A stretch of 34,042 bases of DNA from DATBFX01 sp036558305 (GTDB lineage: Bacteria; Chloroflexota; Chloroflexia; Thermomicrobiales; UBA6265). Every line of letters starts with the position of its first letter. Position 1 is the first letter of the stretch. Both the position numbers and the translations under genes were made by a program. Below the pieces are notes generated by a model, which did not search any database, was not told the DNA's origin, and was given only the letters and a program-made list of their open reading frames with translations. The stretch lies in the NCBI GenBank assembly GCA_036558305.1, contig DATBFX010000114.1, forward strand, positions 1 to 34,042, given 5' to 3'. Shown in pieces: positions 32,212-34,042 of this stretch.

Positions 32212-32347
32212 GAGGGTAGGCTGAGGTCTGGAGCCCCTTCACGGACGTTGGCGAACGGGTCAGCCGCCAGATGCCGACGACCGTGTACCGCTGGGGCGGG
32301 CGTCTCGATGCCCTTCGGGCGCCCCACCTCTCGGATCTTGCGCCCGC

Positions 32348-33169
32348 TCAAGACGGCGGGAAAAACGCCGGGTTGTACCGCCGTGCGCAGAATCCCGTCG
32401 CCCGCGCCAGGTCGAGGTCGCACACCAACAACTGCTCCCGCCCGTAGGGGACGTGGGCCAGTAGCTCGCCCTCCGGATCGATCAGGCTGGTTGCCGACTC
32501 CTGGTAGCGCAGCGCGTAGTTGACGCTGGCGAAGTAGACGGTGTTTTCGACCGCGCGGGCGATCATCGCCTTCTCGTAGTAGGGCGAAGCCGGGTCGCCC
32601 CAGCGCGCGATCGTCGGACCGGCGCGGTCGCTGCCGGTCAGTTGCGGGTGGAAGACGACTTTCGCCCCGCGAGCCGCGGGCCAGCGGGTGGCCTCGGGAT
32701 AGCGCCAGCCTTCGTGGCAGATCGTGATCCCGAAGGGGACGCCGTCGACCTCGAACAGCCGCCGCCCTCCCTCGGCCACGTAGTACGGCTCCTCTTCCAG
32801 CGGGATCTGGTTCTTCGCCTGGTAACCGAGGATCGAGCCGTCGCGCGCGACGACGAAGGCGGCGTTGTGCAGACCGGCGGTCGTTGCCCACTCCATGCCG
32901 ACGACGATCGCCACGCCGTGCCGCTTGGCCGACGCGCTGATCTCGGCGAGCGCACCTTCTTGCCGGCGTTGGTCGGGGCGTGGGACGTCGAAGTCCTGGC
33001 CGCGCAGACCGGGGATGTAGGTCTCTGGGAAGCAGACGATGGCGACGTCCTGGGCGGCGGCATCTGCCAGGAATCGATCGAGCTTTTGGAGTCGCTCCTC
33101 GACGGTTGGCGGGTTGCGCACCGCCGCCAACCCGATGCGTAAGGTCCCGTTCGTGTTCGTCTGCTCCAT
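32348..33169 (-). CDS. Carbon-nitrogen hydrolase (nitrilase superfamily amidase)
   Basis: A 273-residue nitrilase-superfamily protein. The Glu-Lys-Cys triad is intact: E49 in CFPETYIPG, K119 in GYQAKNQIPLEEE, and C151 in ITICHEGWRYPE. Members hydrolyse amides or carbamates (aliphatic amidase, N-carbamoyl hydrolase, omega-amidase and similar). Extra residues after the Cys (HEGWRYPEATRWPAARGA) set substrate fit, but I cannot name the substrate. I choose ATG 33169 (MEQTNTN), with GGAGG about 11 nt upstream, over the GTG at 33193. It is convergent with the acyl-CoA synthetase gene (136 bp gap) and divergent from the last sigma factor gene. Confidence 0.9.
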   Translation of the reverse strand: MEQTNTNGTLRIGLAAVRNPPTVEERLQKLDRFLADAAAQDVAIVCFPETYIPGLRGQDFDVPRPDQRRQEGALAEISASAKRHGVAIVVGMEWATTAGLHNAAFVVARDGSILGYQAKNQIPLEEEPYYVAEGGRRLFEVDGVPFGITICHEGWRYPEATRWPAARGAKVVFHPQLTGSDRAGPTIARWGDPASPYYEKAMIARAVENTVYFASVNYALRYQESATSLIDPEGELLAHVPYGREQLLVCDLDLARATGFCARRYNPAFFPPS

Positions 33170-33323
33170 CGATCTACGAGCCTCCCGATCCACGGTCCAG
33201 GGCCCGTCCGCGTTTCTCGGCGGTCATTCTCGCACGCAGCGGAGTCGAATCGCAGGCAGGCGACCGGCGGCAGCCGCTTGCCTTTCCGGCCGGTATGGAT
33301 CGGACCCGCGCACCGAGTTGGGT

Positions 33324-33329
33324 CATAAT
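33324..33329 (+). promoter_or_regulatory. Possible -10 box for the second ECF sigma factor gene
   Basis: CATAAT matches the -10 consensus at 5 of 6 positions, 81 nt before the GTG at 33411. It is one of the few AT-rich hexamers in the 33170-33410 gap. The -35 region is weak. Confidence 0.3.
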
Positions 33330-33410
33330 TGGCCGGCAACGGCGGCGCGGCGAAGGGGCGATTGATCCCGGCAAGCAGTTTCGACGTACCACCATCAGGA
33401 CGTCGCGGGC

Positions 33411-34007
33411 GTGGAGCAGATGCAACAGCGGCGACGAACCGATGCGCGCGCGCTCACCTGGGACGACGACGCCCTGCTGGCGGCGATCCAGGCCCGTGAC
33501 GACGACGCTTTGGCGGCGTTCTACGACCGCTACGGCCGGCTCGCGTTCGGGTTGGCCTACCGGATGCTGGGCGAGCGCGGCGCGGCCGAAGACGTCGTTC
33601 AGGAGTCGTTCTTGAACGTCTGGCGGCGCGCGGCCGGTTTCGATCTCGGGCGGGGCAGCGCCCGGTCCTGGTTGATGTCGATCGTCCACAACCTTGCCGT
33701 TGACCGGCGGCGCGGTCGACAACGGCGGACCTGGACCGACGTGGCACTAGACGAGGTCGATGCGTTGCTGGAAACCGAGGACGACGATGCGTTCGCGGTC
33801 GTGGCGCAATCGATCGACGCGGAGCGGGTGCAAACCGCGCTCCAGCACTTGCCCGACGAGCAGCGGCAGGCGATCGTGCTCGCCTATTTTATGGGATTGA
33901 CCCACCAGGAGATCGCGGAGCAGACCGGTACCCCGCTCGGCACGATCAAAAGCCGAATGCGCCTCGGGTTGCGCCGGATGCGCGCGTTGCTCGGAAGCGA
34001 CGAGTGA
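33411..34007 (+). CDS. ECF-type RNA polymerase sigma factor
   Basis: A 198-residue ECF sigma factor. Region 2 is about 35-105 (FYDRYGRLAFGLAYRMLGERGAAEDVVQESFLNVWRRA, then SARSWLMSIVHNLAVDRRR). Region 4 is about 140-192 (LQHLPDEQRQAIVLAYFMGLTHQEIAEQTGTPLGTIKSRMRLGLRRM). An acidic linker (DEVDALLETEDDDAF) joins them. It resembles SigK/RpoE-type factors, which are normally followed by an anti-sigma gene; that position is cut by the window edge. The start may be the GTG 33411 or the ATG 33420. Its TGA begins a GTGGCAA heptamer array that runs to the window edge. Confidence 0.9.
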   Translation: MEQMQQRRRTDARALTWDDDALLAAIQARDDDALAAFYDRYGRLAFGLAYRMLGERGAAEDVVQESFLNVWRRAAGFDLGRGSARSWLMSIVHNLAVDRRRGRQRRTWTDVALDEVDALLETEDDDAFAVVAQSIDAERVQTALQHLPDEQRQAIVLAYFMGLTHQEIAEQTGTPLGTIKSRMRLGLRRMRALLGSDE

Positions 34008-34042
34008 CGAGTGGCAAGTGGCAAGTGGCAAGTGGCAAGTGA
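34004..34042 (+). repeat. GTGGCAA heptamer array at the right edge
   Basis: After a related GTGACGA unit come four perfect GTGGCAA units (34011-34038) and GTGA. The array overlaps the TGA stop of the sigma factor gene and runs off the window, so its full length and any inverted partner are not visible. Confidence 0.85.

Overview
The window is a GC-rich, gene-dense bacterial chromosome segment. It carries 29 protein-coding genes that I can support, no RNA genes, no CRISPR array and no recognisable phage or transposase. The gene set suggests a deep-branching, Gram-positive-like lineage; a Chloroflexota (Thermomicrobia-like) origin is my best guess. The reasons are MurT/GatD lipid II amidation genes, an actinobacterial-style acyl-CoA carboxylase epsilon subunit, a split methylmalonyl-CoA mutase, a Uma2 nuclease, and abundant PQQ/NHL propeller proteins. 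The taxonomy is inference, not proof.

Layout. (1) 1-2.8 kb: a CDP-alcohol phosphatidyltransferase cut by the left edge, divergent from a phosphomannomutase/phosphoglucomutase and a DUF402 protein. (2) 2.8-9.5 kb: minus-strand carbon metabolism. It holds an acyl-CoA (propionyl-CoA-type) carboxyltransferase, a small epsilon-like subunit, a P1 (DmpA-like) peptidase, the methylmalonyl-CoA mutase large subunit and the epimerase. Two plus-strand nuclease genes, Uma2 and endonuclease V, interrupt it. Together the metabolic genes cover most of propionyl-CoA to succinyl-CoA; the biotinylated subunit and the B12-binding mutase subunit are not in the window. (3) 9.5-15.9 kb: a cell-wall operon in the order mreC-murT-gatD-mreD-mrdA(PBP2). 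The lipid II amidation pair sits inside the elongation cluster.

(4) 16.2-22.3 kb: a small hypothetical gene, a secreted or anchored SnoaL/cupin-like protein, a large exported PQQ-NHL double propeller, and an ECF sigma factor overlapping an anti-sigma-like membrane protein whose outer domain is a PQQ-type propeller. I read the last three as a candidate envelope-sensing module. (5) 22.6-26.1 kb: a small Cys-rich protein, a DUF1232 protein, a membrane-anchored unknown and an MFS transporter, all on the minus strand. (6) 26.4-34.0 kb: an HD phosphohydrolase, a large NB-ARC/TPR/LuxR regulator followed by an acyl-CoA synthetase, a nitrilase-family amidohydrolase, and a second ECF sigma factor at the right edge.

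The most unusual layer is not genic. Short elements made of heptamer (7-bp) tandem arrays, often in inverted orientation, and GC-rich palindromes recur between genes. Several share a 16-bp core or supply the stop codon of the adjacent gene. An octamer array found in one intergenic element also sits in frame inside the HD phosphohydrolase gene.
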